Shown here: in pieces, positions 43,115 to 51,130 of the stretch | Layout: each line of letters begins with the position of its first letter | How positions within the stretch are numbered: position 1 is the stretch's first letter | Source of the DNA: Streptomyces sp. 2114.4 | GTDB lineage: Bacteria > Actinomycetota > Actinomycetes > Streptomycetales > Streptomycetaceae | Reading direction: 5' to 3' | Length of the DNA: 64,000 nt | Assembly (NCBI RefSeq): GCF_900187385.1 | Contig: NZ_FYEY01000001.1 | Location: forward strand, 7,502,001-7,566,000 | The notes under the pieces: model-generated | What the model was told of the DNA's origin: nothing | The model's input: only the letters and a program-made list of their open reading frames with translations | Database searches by the model: none | Program-made: the position numbers and the translations under genes

Positions 43115-43858
43115 TCACCAGGTCAGCGCGTCCTCGGAACGGGACTGCCAGTAGGTGACCCAGGCCGAACTGTCGGTGTGGACACCTCCGTTGGGCAGCG
43201 TGAGGCGCACGGACGGGCCGGTGGAGCCATCGCCCGCCCGGTTGCCGAACAGGACGCCCAGGGTGCGGGCGGTGTGGCCCTCGCTGCCCGAGCCGTCAGC
43301 GGACTGGTACATGATCCCCGCGTACGCCGACTCGCCCGGCGCGAGGGTGATCACGGCCTGCGGCTTGGAGGCTTCGAGGAACGTGGTGGCGGCCTGCCCG
43401 TCATCCCAGCGGAGGTAGGGCGCGCCGTAGGCGTTGCAGGGCACGGAGCCGGTGTTGGTGGCCGTCAGCAGCATGTGGTTGACGGGGCGACGGACCTTGG
43501 TCACGGTGACCTTGACGTGCGCGCCGGTGCAGGCGGTGGTCGTCACCCGGCTGCCGTTGTCCTGTCCGGCGGTCTGGGCGGAGCCGTTCTTACCGGCGTT
43601 CCCGCTGCCGGAGGCGCCCGACGACACGGAGGCCTTGGACGCGTGACCGCTCTTGGCGGGGCCGTTGTCCTTGCCGTTGCTGTCGCCGCCCGAAGGGGAC
43701 TGAGCATCCTGGCCGCCGTTCAGGGGCCGGGAGGACGCGGTCGGGGCCTGGCTGCCGTTGTTCTTGGTGGTGTCGTTCTGGCAGGCGGTCAGCGCCAGGC
43801 TTGCCGTCAGGACGGCGGTAGCGGCGACGAGCTGGGTGGCGCGACGAGTGGTGCGCAT
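43115..43858 (-). CDS. DUF4232 lipoprotein
   Basis: This 247-residue exported lipoprotein has signal and lipobox LVAATAVLTASLALTAC with Cys26 as the probable lipid site. A Ser/Gly/Asn-rich stalk (about 30-100) leads to a DUF4232 domain (about 108-245, opening TTTACTGAHVKVTVTKVRRP). The fold is thought to be immunoglobulin-like. It faces the membrane HTH protein, whose external domain could be a partner. A 39-codon membrane peptide gene lies 50 bp upstream on the same strand. Confidence 0.82.
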   Translation of the reverse strand: MRTTRRATQLVAATAVLTASLALTACQNDTTKNNGSQAPTASSRPLNGGQDAQSPSGGDSNGKDNGPAKSGHASKASVSSGASGSGNAGKNGSAQTAGQDNGSRVTTTACTGAHVKVTVTKVRRPVNHMLLTATNTGSVPCNAYGAPYLRWDDGQAATTFLEASKPQAVITLAPGESAYAGIMYQSADGSGSEGHTARTLGVLFGNRAGDGSTGPSVRLTLPNGGVHTDSSAWVTYWQSRSEDALTW

Positions 43859-43907
43859 GGTGACTGGATGCCTTCTGTTCGGTTGCGTGGGGTCGGAATG
43901 CGTGCCG

Positions 43908-44027
43908 TCAGAGACGGTCGACGAGCAGAAGGAAGACGGTCGCCGCCGATGCGACGAACACGGCGACAGCTACCGCGTCGGTGATGTCGGCGCTGCCGAA
44001 CCGGCGGAGTCGGAAGCGTGTCCGCAC
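43908..44027 (-). CDS. Small single-span membrane protein, 39 residues
   Basis: From GTG 44027 the frame encodes 39 residues: a basic start (VRTRFRLRRFGS) followed by one hydrophobic span (AVAVAVFVASAATVFLLLV) and a short DRL end. AGGGAG stands 7 bases before the start, better than most ribosome sites in this window. It ends 50 bp before the DUF4232 lipoprotein gene and is probably co-transcribed. Function unknown. Confidence 0.6.
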   Translation of the reverse strand: MRTRFRLRRFGSADITDAVAVAVFVASAATVFLLLVDRL

Positions 44028-44298
44028 GGTGTCTCCCTTCGGTATGAGGCATACGGACGGCCTGAGACCTGAGGCCCGTGGAGGCCTGAGGTATGCGGCA
44101 TGCGGCCGTGGTTGCTTGCTGACCTCAGCTTGCGACGCCCTCTGTCCCGGGCGCCACGGCCGACGCCGAAAACGGGACGCCGGAACGCTCGTACGCCCTC
44201 TGACCTGCGAGAACGGCACCTTCCTGGAACGCCGTGACGGGACGTAGGAAGCGGGATGCGGGGAACGGGAAACGGGAAGCGATCTCCCGGGTGCGCCC

Positions 44299-45036
44299 CT
44301 AGCCCCCAGCCGACTCGACAACGACGGCCAGGTCGGCGCCCGCTCGGAGGAGCGCCACGGTGCGTGCGGCGATCTGCTCCACACGCTGCTGCAGGATGCG
44401 TTGGGCCTCTCCCGGGCCGTCGAGATGCCCCAGGGAGTCCATGGCCTCGCGCACGGCGGGAATGCCGTAGCCGGCGCCGCGGAGAGCCGTCACGATGCGC
44501 GCTGCTCCGATGGCCGGCAGGCCGTAGCGCCGTGCTCGCAGGGACGTCACCCGCTCCGGGGTGACAAGCCCTTCCTGCTCCCAGTACCGCAGGGTCGAGG
44601 GGCGTACGCGGAGCGCTTCGGCGAGTTCCGTGATCGTCATCGCGTCGCTCTCCTGCTCGAACCCGGTTGCCTCCGCTTCGGCCTGGATCGCCCGCAACGC
44701 CTGTTGGGCGCGCAGTGCCTCCTCACGTTCCCGAGCGAGCCGGACGTGGACCGCATTGATCGCCGAGGCCGCCTCCGCGACCGTCTCCGTCCGCAGCCGT
44801 GCGAGCGTCTGCCGGGCTGCGACAGGCCCCATGGCACCCGCGAGTCCCCGGTAGGCCCGCAGAGCATGCACGTGAAGCGGTGTGTAGGAGCGGTAGCCGT
44901 TGCCCGATCGGGCGGCTGCGGGAATGACCCCCAGCCGTTCCAGGTCGCGCACCTGTTGCACCGAGTACCCCGACTCCCTGGCCACGTCGATGGTCCGCAG
45001 CAGTACCCGCGGCGCACCGCTCGCCGGCTTGCCCAT
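44299..45036 (-). CDS. Double-MerR transcriptional regulator
   Basis: This 245-residue protein has two MerR-type HTH regions. The first (RTIDVARESGYSVQQVRDLE, with RSGNGYRSYTPLHVHALRAY) is at about residues 14-75 and the second (ITELAEALRVRPSTLRYWEQ, with RRYGLPAIGAARIVTALRGAG) at about 132-200. A coiled-coil linker joins them. The arrangement is seen in some actinobacterial MerR proteins that may bind DNA as a monomer or in a novel dimer. ATG 45036 is used; an upstream ATG at 45051 is possible. It is divergent from the DUF6194 gene. Confidence 0.8.
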   Translation of the reverse strand: MGKPASGAPRVLLRTIDVARESGYSVQQVRDLERLGVIPAAARSGNGYRSYTPLHVHALRAYRGLAGAMGPVAARQTLARLRTETVAEAASAINAVHVRLAREREEALRAQQALRAIQAEAEATGFEQESDAMTITELAEALRVRPSTLRYWEQEGLVTPERVTSLRARRYGLPAIGAARIVTALRGAGYGIPAVREAMDSLGHLDGPGEAQRILQQRVEQIAARTVALLRAGADLAVVVESAGG

Positions 45037-45077
45037 CGGCCAACCCCACATAAGCACTTGAAGGTGATGCTTGAACC

Positions 45078-45539
45078 ATGAGTATGGAACAGATCCTCAC
45101 GGCCGTACGGGGCTTCGACGGCGCGCTCGTGGTCAGCCCGGAGCCGGGCGGCGACTTCCCCGAGTTCACGTGGGGGAGTGCCTTCTTCTATTTCGCCCCC
45201 GACGGTCAGCTGCCGCAGAACGTCCAGCCCTACGGCACGATCGTCGTCAAGGACTACCCCGACGACTCCGCTTCCGCCCTTGACCCGCCGGACCGGTGGC
45301 GCGTGAACATCCACGTCGACCGAGCGACGTTCCGGGAGCTCACCGGGGAGGAGCCACGCCGTCTCACCCGGCCTCGCGACTACGCAGCCGCCGACAGCGT
45401 GATGCCGCATCCGGTGTACGGGCCACTCGGCTGGCTGGCTGTCGTCAACCCGGGGGAGCGGACCACGGACACGGTGGTGCAGCTTCTGCGCGATGCCCAC
45501 GACGCGGCGCGTGCGAGGTTCACACGGCGACGGTCATAG
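45078..45539 (+). CDS. DUF6194 family protein
   Basis: This 153-residue cytoplasmic protein is of a family common in Streptomyces (DUF6194), with blocks FYFAPDGQLPQNVQPYGTIV, DRWRVNIHVDRATFRELTGE and PHPVYGPLGWLAVVNPG. Function unknown. There is almost no room for a leader (26-41 bp to the divergent MerR start), so the mRNA may be very short-leadered or leaderless. A terminator-like hairpin follows the stop. Confidence 0.75.
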   Translation: MSMEQILTAVRGFDGALVVSPEPGGDFPEFTWGSAFFYFAPDGQLPQNVQPYGTIVVKDYPDDSASALDPPDRWRVNIHVDRATFRELTGEEPRRLTRPRDYAAADSVMPHPVYGPLGWLAVVNPGERTTDTVVQLLRDAHDAARARFTRRRS

Positions 45540-45576
45540 GACACCTCAGACAGACAGGCAGACCGGCCCGGGTGTG

Positions 45577-45601
45577 TTCCTGGGGGCGCCGTCCCCAGGA
45601 A
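45577..45601. terminator. Hairpin after the DUF6194 gene
   Basis: TTCCTGGGG (45577-45585) pairs perfectly with CCCCAGGAA (45593-45601) around a 7-base loop, 38 bp after the DUF6194 stop and 85 bp before the SDR start. Confidence 0.6.
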
Positions 45602-45685
45602 CGGCCTGTCCTGGTTGCTCCTTCCACTGCCGCCCAGACTCCGGAGAGCGGACCGCCCGCCCGTTCTCTCCAAGGAGCCAACGAC

Positions 45686-46420
45686 ATGCCAACACCCCCC
45701 AAGGTTGTCGCGATCACCGGTGCGAGCAGCGGTATCGGTGAGGCGACCGCACGCCGTCTGGCGGCGGACGGACACCGGGTCTTTCTCGGCGCGCGCCGCA
45801 CCGGCCGGCTGGAGCGCCTGGTCGAAGAGATCACGAAGGAGGGCGGCACCGCCGCCTTCGCCAAGCTGGATGTCACCGACGCGGCAGACATGCGCGCGTT
45901 CATCGAGGCGGCGCTGCGCCGGCACGGCCGGATCGACGCCCTGGTGAACAACGCGGGGGTGATGCCCCTCTCCCCGCTGGAAGCGCTCAAGACCGATGAG
46001 TGGGACCGCATGATCGACGTGAACGTGCGGGGAGTCCTGCACGGCATCGCCGCCGCCCTCCCCGCGATGCGCACGCAAGGGGGCGGGCACTTCGTGAACA
46101 TCGCCTCCGTCGGCGCCTACGAGGTCTCGCCCACCGCCGCCGTCTACTGCGCCACCAAATTCGCCGTCCGCGCGATTTCCGAAGGGCTGCGCCAGGAGTC
46201 GGCAGGGGACATCCGGGTCACCCTCGTCTCTCCCGGCGTGACCGAGTCCGAACTCGCGGACAGCATCTCCGACCCCGCGGCCAGGGAGGCGATGAAGACC
46301 TACCGCGCCGTGGCGCTGCCCGCATCGGCCATCGCGGAGGCCATCGCCTACGCCCTTGCACAGCCGCCGCAGGTCGACGTGAACGAGATCGTCGTCCGTC
46401 CCACCGCAAGCGCCCAGTGA
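45686..46420 (+). CDS. Short-chain dehydrogenase/reductase
   Basis: This 244-residue classical SDR has the cofactor site TGASSGIGEATARRLA (residues about 11-26), NNAG at about 89, catalytic Ser in NIASVGAYE, and YCATK (Tyr/Lys pair) at about 155. An Arg in the second strand (LGARRTGRL) suggests NADP(H). The start ATG 45686 follows AAGGAG. The NTF2-like gene follows 25 bp downstream and ECF41 after that. SDR-type oxidoreductases are among the usual partners of ECF41 sigma factors. Confidence 0.88.
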   Translation: MPTPPKVVAITGASSGIGEATARRLAADGHRVFLGARRTGRLERLVEEITKEGGTAAFAKLDVTDAADMRAFIEAALRRHGRIDALVNNAGVMPLSPLEALKTDEWDRMIDVNVRGVLHGIAAALPAMRTQGGGHFVNIASVGAYEVSPTAAVYCATKFAVRAISEGLRQESAGDIRVTLVSPGVTESELADSISDPAAREAMKTYRAVALPASAIAEAIAYALAQPPQVDVNEIVVRPTASAQ

Positions 46421-46445
46421 CCCACCCCGAAAGGAAGGAGCGGGC

Positions 46446-46919
46446 ATGCCACCCCCTGCCGCCGACTACGACAGCCTGGTACGAAGACTGCGGGACCTGG
46501 AAGACAAAGAAGCCCTGCGCTCCCTCATGATCCAGGGGTGGCGGGCGCTCGACCGCAAGGACTGGCAGACCTGGATCGCCTGCTGGGCCGACGACGCGGT
46601 GCTGGAGTTCGGGCCGTGGCAGCAGATCCACGGGAAGGACGCGGTCCGGGCGACGGTGCAAGCAGCGGAATCGCCGTATCCGAGCATGCAGCATCACCTC
46701 CTGAACATGCACTTCGACATCGACGGCGACCGGGCGACCGGCATCGGCTACATGTGGTTCGTCGCCGTCACCGAAGCCGGGAAGACCTCCTCCCCCTACG
46801 CGATGGGCGGCCCGTACGACTGGGAGTTCAGCCGGGGCCCCGACGGCTGGCTCCTGACGCGCCAGAGGCTCGGTGTCTGGTGGACCCAGGGGGAGGACGC
46901 CCTGAAGGCCTTCGGGTAG
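46446..46919 (+). CDS. NTF2-like (SnoaL-type) protein
   Basis: This 157-residue single NTF2-like fold of the SnoaL_4 type begins RRLRDLEDKEALRSLMIQGWRALDRKDWQTW and holds HHLLNMHFDIDGDRATGIGY in the second half. It follows the SDR gene closely, with AAGGAAGGAG as ribosome site, so the two form an operon. Enzymes with this fold act as small cyclases, isomerases or hydrolases. The sigma factor downstream carries a related fold at its C-terminus. Confidence 0.82.
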   Translation: MPPPAADYDSLVRRLRDLEDKEALRSLMIQGWRALDRKDWQTWIACWADDAVLEFGPWQQIHGKDAVRATVQAAESPYPSMQHHLLNMHFDIDGDRATGIGYMWFVAVTEAGKTSSPYAMGGPYDWEFSRGPDGWLLTRQRLGVWWTQGEDALKAFG

Positions 46920-46990
46920 AGGGCGGGCCGGGGAGCCCGGGGCGCGGGACGGCATCCGCAGCGGCTATGACGCGCATCACAGCGGCGGCC

Positions 46991-47017
46991 TGTCACGGTT
47001 CGCCGGGGTGAGGTGTC
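46991..47017 (+). promoter_or_regulatory. ECF41-type promoter before the sigma factor gene
   Basis: TGTCACG (46991-46997), 16 bp, then TGTC (47014-47017) matches the ECF41 consensus (TGTCACA, CGTC) with one mismatch in each half. It lies about 70 bp before the sigma gene start, suggesting autoregulation. Confidence 0.6.
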
Positions 47018-47087
47018 TCGATGGGCAGCCGAAGAGGGGAGCCGCGAGTGAAACCCGGGTACCGACGCATGGTGGTGGGGGCAGGCC

Positions 47088-47984
47088 ATGCCTGAGGACG
47101 CCTTCGTCGAGTACCGTCCGCTGCTGTTCACCCTCGCCTACGAGATGCTGGGCAGCGCCACCGATGCCGAGGACGTGCTGCAGGAGAGTTACCTGCGGTG
47201 GAGCGCGGTCGATCCGGCCGGGGTCGGGCATCCGCGCGCCTACCTGGTCCGTGTGGTGACCCGTCAGGCCCTCAATCACCTGCGCGCGGTCCGGGCGCGG
47301 CGTGAGGAGTACATCGGCTCGTGGCTGCCCGAGCCGATCCGCACCGCACCTGACGTGAGTGACGACGCGATCCTGGCCGAGTCGGTGTCGATGGCCATGT
47401 TGCTCGTCCTCGAAACGCTGAACCCGACCGAGCGCGCGGTGTTCGTCCTGCACGACGTGTTCGGGTACACCCATGGTGAGATCGCCGCCGCGGTCGACAA
47501 GACCGAGGTCACGGTCCGGCAGATCGCCCACCGGGCACGCCGGCACGTCCATGCGCGGCGTCGCCGCTTCGAGGCCGACTCCGCCGCCACCCGGAAGATC
47601 GTCCAGCGATTCCTGCATGCGGCGACGACCGGCGAGGTCCAGACCCTGATGGACCTCCTGGCGCCCGATGCCGTGCAGATCTCCGACGGCGGCGGAAAGG
47701 TCATCGCCGCCCGCCGTCCGATCACCGGCCGCGCCGATGTCGCCCGGTTCGTCCTCGGGGTGCTCCGCACCACCACCGCGGCGACCCGCATCGAGCACGC
47801 CACCTACAACGGCATGCCCGCGGCACGGTTCGTCACCGGCGGGGAACTCGACTGGCTGGTCGCGTTCGAGATCCACGACGGACGGATCACCGGCCTCTAC
47901 GGCATGCGCAACCCGGACAAGCTGCACCGCGCCGAGACGGTGCTCCCACTCGAACGAGGAGGTCACCAGCCGTGGAAACCATGA
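47088..47984 (+). CDS. ECF41 RNA polymerase sigma factor (SigJ-like)
   Basis: This 298-residue extracytoplasmic-function sigma factor has region 2 (about 8-75, EYRPLLFTLAYEMLGSATDAED), region 4 (about 100-155) and a fused SnoaL/NTF2-like C-terminal domain. ECF41 marker motifs are all present: WLPEP in the linker (79-83), DGGGK (200-204) and NPDKL (275-279). In this group the C-terminal domain replaces a separate anti-sigma factor. The SRPBCC gene overlaps its end. The upstream promoter-like site and the perfect site before the CMD gene define the likely regulon. Confidence 0.93.
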   Translation: MPEDAFVEYRPLLFTLAYEMLGSATDAEDVLQESYLRWSAVDPAGVGHPRAYLVRVVTRQALNHLRAVRARREEYIGSWLPEPIRTAPDVSDDAILAESVSMAMLLVLETLNPTERAVFVLHDVFGYTHGEIAAAVDKTEVTVRQIAHRARRHVHARRRRFEADSAATRKIVQRFLHAATTGEVQTLMDLLAPDAVQISDGGGKVIAARRPITGRADVARFVLGVLRTTTAATRIEHATYNGMPAARFVTGGELDWLVAFEIHDGRITGLYGMRNPDKLHRAETVLPLERGGHQPWKP

Positions 47985-48436
47985 CGGTGGAACGTGTCAT
48001 CGACGCCCCGATCGAGGACGTGTTCGCCTGGCTCACCACGACCACCCACTACACGCGCTCACCCTTGATCCTGCGCTGCCGCCTGACCCGGCACGGCGAG
48101 TTGGCCCCTTATGGAGTCGGCGCGGTGCGCAACCACCTCTGGCTGATCGGCTGGTTCCGGGAACGCATCACCCGCTACGACCCGCCGTACGCCACCGAGT
48201 ACGTCGTGGAACGCAGTTGGCCGCCGTCCCGGCATGAACTCGGCCGCATGACGTTCACCGAGGTTGACGGCGGCACACAGGTGCGCTGGACCACCCGCGC
48301 CGAGATCCCGGTTCCGCTGCTCGGCACCCTCCTCACCCGGCGTCTCGCGAGACCGATCATCACCCGGACCTTTCGCAATATCCTCGACACCGCCAACACC
48401 GCACTGACTGCACCTCCCGGGGTGCCAGGCGCATGA
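47972..48436 (+). CDS. SRPBCC (START-like) family protein
   Basis: This 154-residue START/Bet v1-like ligand-binding protein opens with METMTVERVIDAPIEDVFAW, the usual first strand and helix of SRPBCC proteins, and ends in an amphipathic helix. GTG 47972 lies inside the end of the sigma gene (13-bp overlap) behind GAGGAGG, so it is co-translated with ECF41. It may bind or convert the lipid, polyketide or electrophile that the regulon deals with. Confidence 0.82.
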   Translation: METMTVERVIDAPIEDVFAWLTTTTHYTRSPLILRCRLTRHGELAPYGVGAVRNHLWLIGWFRERITRYDPPYATEYVVERSWPPSRHELGRMTFTEVDGGTQVRWTTRAEIPVPLLGTLLTRRLARPIITRTFRNILDTANTALTAPPGVPGA

Positions 48437-48936
48437 GGACCCCGCATACGCCAAGGGCCGGGCCCGGCTGGTGCGGGCCCGGCTGATGCGGCCCGCCGCC
48501 AACGGCCCCGATGGGTGGCGGCGCACCGAGAAATAATCTCCGGAATACCAGAGAGCAAACCCCGATATCCGCGCGGGGTCCCGCGCTGTCCCAGGCGTAG
48601 ATTTTCTGTGGCTGGGCCACAATTTCCTTTCCCTGGCGAGGGGGAGGCGGCTTCTCGTTGCGTTGGATTTCTCGGGCCGGAGGTCCGGGGAGTGCCAGAT
48701 CTTTCGCGTAAGTGGCGTAGTGGCGGCGGTCTTTCGACGATGAACCCAAGGGCCTACTTGCGCGTATCGGGCAACCAAGGCGGCGAAGTCGGTGAACTCG
48801 CCTGTGCAAAGGCGTCGTTGACATCTTCCCAGGCAGATGGCGGGCCGGGAAGGGGGAAGTGTCAGGCCTTCGAAGTGTGGTGAAAAGCGGGCGTGTTCCC
48901 GCATTCCGGCCGGACCGGGCAGGGTGTCACACATCA
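48437..48936. other. Gene-poor stretch after the ECF41 operon
   Basis: About 500 bp with lower GC and no credible gene. The first 40 bases contain a GGGCCGGGCCCGG run that may help end transcription. An ECF41-like TGTCACA at 48925-48931 has only a 14-bp spacer to CGTC. Confidence 0.35.
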
Positions 48937-49354
48937 ATGGCCGGGCGTCCAGAGGGCAATTGCTTTGTTACGGCCGACCGCTACGAGGCGGAGATCAACC
49001 GGCTCGTCAAACGCCCGGAAGAAGCACGGTTGCGAGCCCCTGCACCGCGACCCGCGGATGGACAAGGCGGCCCGGCTGCACAGCCAGGACATGGCCGCCC
49101 ACGGCTTCTACGCGCACACCGGCCCCAATGGCAAGGGCCCCAAGGAGCGAATGGAGGCACAGGGTTACGACGACGCCTCCGCGGAGAACATCGACGCCTG
49201 GCCGAGGACTCCCCAGGGCGCGTTCGACGCCTGGATGCACAGCCCCCACCACCGTGACAACATCCTCAGCTGCCAATCCAAGGGCACCGGGATAGGCGTC
49301 GCCCTGGGCGGCAAGCTCCGGGCCTACTGGACCCAGGACTTCGGCTACAAGTAA
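48937..49354 (+). pseudogene. Frameshifted CAP-domain (SCP-like) protein gene
   Basis: The opening frame reads TADRYEAEINRLV, then an extra A in the run at 49009-49011 (GTCAAACGCC) shifts it. In the next frame the CAP domain resumes as NARKKHGCEPLHRDPRMDKA and continues through HSQDMAAHGFYAHT, GYDDASAENI and AWMHSPHHRDNILS to the stop at 49354. Removing one A restores a normal SCP/CAP domain. There is also no signal peptide before it, although such proteins are normally secreted, so the 5' end may be lost too. Confidence 0.75.
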
Positions 49355-49363
49355 AGACGCCGG

Positions 49364-49635
49364 CCCGCGGGGCGCCGTCCGCCTGACGACCGCACTGCGC
49401 GGCATCCGGTGGGCGGTGCCTTGTGCGCGAGGGGCGGCCGGGGCGCCGGCCGAGGTGCCGACCCCGGTGCGGCCGTCCTGAAGGCGATCTTCCTGTACGC
49501 CGCAGGTCTCCCGTGCGCTCCGCAGGTCTCCCGTGCGCCCCGTCCGTCTCCGGCGGATCCGCCGCTTTCCCCGCCCTGCCGTCCCCTCCTTCCACCCTCC
49601 GGACCGGCCAGTACTCGCCCCGGGCCGACCAGTGC
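49364..49635. other. Intergenic region before the toxin-antitoxin module
   Basis: About 270 bp without a credible gene, containing imperfect direct copies of a CTCCCGTGCGC-like stretch near 49507-49540. Confidence 0.3.
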
Positions 49636-49665
49636 TTGCCGCTGCTAGCGGATGCGCGCTAGCTT
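49636..49665 (+). promoter_or_regulatory. Leaderless promoter with operator for the toxin-antitoxin pair
   Basis: The -35 TTGCCG (49636-49641) and -10 TAGCTT (49660-49665) are 18 bp apart. Transcription would begin at or next to the GTG start at 49672, so the mRNA should be leaderless. The inverted repeat GCTAGCG (49644-49650) / CGCTAGC (49657-49663) overlaps the -10 element, a natural site for antitoxin autorepression. Confidence 0.55.
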
Positions 49666-49671
49666 GGAGGT

Positions 49672-49944
49672 GTGGCGAAGACACAGCTGAACGTCCGTGT
49701 GGATGAGGCCACCGCCGAAGCGGCGCGGGAGCGCGCCCTGCAGCGGGGAGTGAGCATGAACCGCTACATCGAAGAGCTCGTCCTCAAGGACGCCGGTGAG
49801 GTCGGCCAGACCTTCGTCGAGGCCGCCTCCGACTTCATGAAGCAGTACGAGCGCGTCTTCGCCGAGGAATTCGGCCTGGAACCAGGAGGCGCCGACGGCG
49901 TCGCGACCGCCACCCACCACGAAGGACTGCCGGGCACCACGTGA
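49672..49944 (+). CDS. Ribbon-helix-helix antitoxin
   Basis: This 90-residue protein has an N-terminal ribbon-helix-helix motif (TQLNVRVDEATAEAARERAL, then GVSMNRYIEELV) for DNA binding and a C-terminal region that should wrap the toxin. Start GTG 49672 lies directly at the likely transcription start, with GGAGG too close to act normally. Its stop overlaps the toxin start (GTGA), so they are translated together. It most likely represses its own promoter through the 49644-49663 repeat. Confidence 0.8.
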   Translation: MAKTQLNVRVDEATAEAARERALQRGVSMNRYIEELVLKDAGEVGQTFVEAASDFMKQYERVFAEEFGLEPGGADGVATATHHEGLPGTT

Positions 49945-50312
49945 CGCTGCGCATCGACCTCTCCTGGCTCCTTCTGATCGCCGAACAGCACACACCCGGA
50001 GACCCTCAGGTCACCGACTGGGGCGCGCTGGTGGCCGCCGTCAGTCGCCATGAAGCCGAGATATTCGGTGTGCCCGTCTACACCGAACCCCAGGACCGTG
50101 CCGCTTCCCTCCTGCAACTCCTGCTCCAGGTGCCGGCGCTGGAGCGTTCGAACGCCATGTTCGCGACCGCCGTCGCCTATGGCTATCTCGTCGCCAGCGG
50201 CCTGAAGATCACCATCTCGCCCGAGCAGGTCCGTGACCTCGCCCGCCTCGTCAAGGAGGGCACGGCCGACGTCCGCACCATCGCGGACGAACTGCGCACC
50301 TGGACGGTGTGA
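49941..50312 (+). CDS. Fic/Doc-like toxin with degenerate active site
   Basis: This 123-residue protein corresponds to the stand-alone Fic-type toxin partner annotated in many Streptomyces. The helix pair around ERSNAMFATAVAYGYLVASG (about 68-87) aligns with the Fic core, but the catalytic HxFx(D/E)GN(K/G)R motif is lost; only the Asn is kept. So ordinary AMP or phosphate transfer is unlikely by the known mechanism. It starts with GTG overlapping the antitoxin stop by 4 bp. Confidence 0.75.
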   Translation: MTLRIDLSWLLLIAEQHTPGDPQVTDWGALVAAVSRHEAEIFGVPVYTEPQDRAASLLQLLLQVPALERSNAMFATAVAYGYLVASGLKITISPEQVRDLARLVKEGTADVRTIADELRTWTV

Positions 50313-50422
50313 GCGACGGCTGCCCAAGGGCCGCCGGGAGCCCGCCGGGAGCCCGCCGGGGGGCTGGGGTCAGCCGCCCGCCCCGCCATGGGGCCGCCCG
50401 GTCGCTGTCCGCCCGTAGACCA

Positions 50423-51130
50423 TCAGTCGCCCGACCGCCGCGCCGTGCCCAGCACCGCCGGCGACGTGGGCAGTGTCGGCCCGCGCTCCGGCACCTTCAG
50501 CCGGCGCACCCGCAGCACCTCGAACCCGGCCGTCCGGATCTCGCCCAGCGGATCCCGGCCGGTGTGACAGCCGCCCATCAGCAGGGGCCAGACCGTCCGG
50601 TCCAGCGACCACTGCACGGCCGCCAGCCCGCGCCCCGCGGCCCGCCCGTGCTCGAAGAACCGCAGTTCACCGCCTGGACGCAGGACCCGCCGCAGCTCCG
50701 CCAGGGCGCGCTGCACCTCGCGGACGGAACACAGCACCAGCGATGCCACCGCCGTATCGAACGCCTCGCTCTTGACCGGCAGGGCCTCCGCCACTCCGGG
50801 CACCAGATCCACCGGGACCTCGGCGCGCGCCGCCGCCGACCTGGCCACCTCCCGCAGTGTGGCCTCCGGCTCGATCGCCACCACTTCCGAGACCGTGCCC
50901 GGATAGTGCGCAAAGTTCAGCCCGCTCCCCGCGCCGACCTCGATGACCCGGCCGGTGGCGCCCGTCAGCAACTCCTTCCGGAGCGTGGCGACCCCTGCCC
51001 GCGCGTCCGCGGCCGGACCGCAGCAGCTCGCGTAGAAGCGGGCGAACACCGGGTGATGGACGCTGCCTTGCGGAACCCCCGATACTCGCGGAACCCGTGG
51101 AACGTGCGGAACTCTCCTGCCCTGCCACAT
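50423..51130 (-). CDS. Class I SAM-dependent methyltransferase
   Basis: This protein of up to 235 residues has methyltransferase motif I VIEVGAGSGLNFAHYPG, motif II EVVAIEPEATLREVA and the post-core FDTAVASLVLCSVREVQRAL, close to the UbiE/METTL7-like group with GCHTGRDPLGEIRTAGFE near the end. ATG 51130 would add a Val/Pro-rich N-terminus coded by near-repeats of GGAAC, so the true start may be the GTG before FARFYASC (near 51050). Substrate unknown. Confidence 0.82.
   Translation of the reverse strand: MWQGRRVPHVPRVPRVSGVPQGSVHHPVFARFYASCCGPAADARAGVATLRKELLTGATGRVIEVGAGSGLNFAHYPGTVSEVVAIEPEATLREVARSAAARAEVPVDLVPGVAEALPVKSEAFDTAVASLVLCSVREVQRALAELRRVLRPGGELRFFEHGRAAGRGLAAVQWSLDRTVWPLLMGGCHTGRDPLGEIRTAGFEVLRVRRLKVPERGPTLPTSPAVLGTARRSGD

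Noticed and set aside
45058..45088. TTGAAG-19 bp-TATGGA, the spacing typical of a MerR-controlled promoter, beside the double-MerR gene; also a CTTGAA direct repeat.
   Set aside because: The -10 part would lie downstream of the DUF6194 start codon, so the transcript would miss the well-conserved N-terminus. Probably a chance match.
48925..48949. A third ECF41-like promoter, TGTCACA followed by CGTC, before the CAP-domain pseudogene.
   Set aside because: The spacer is 14 bp instead of 16 and the downstream gene is broken. Not counted as a regulon member.
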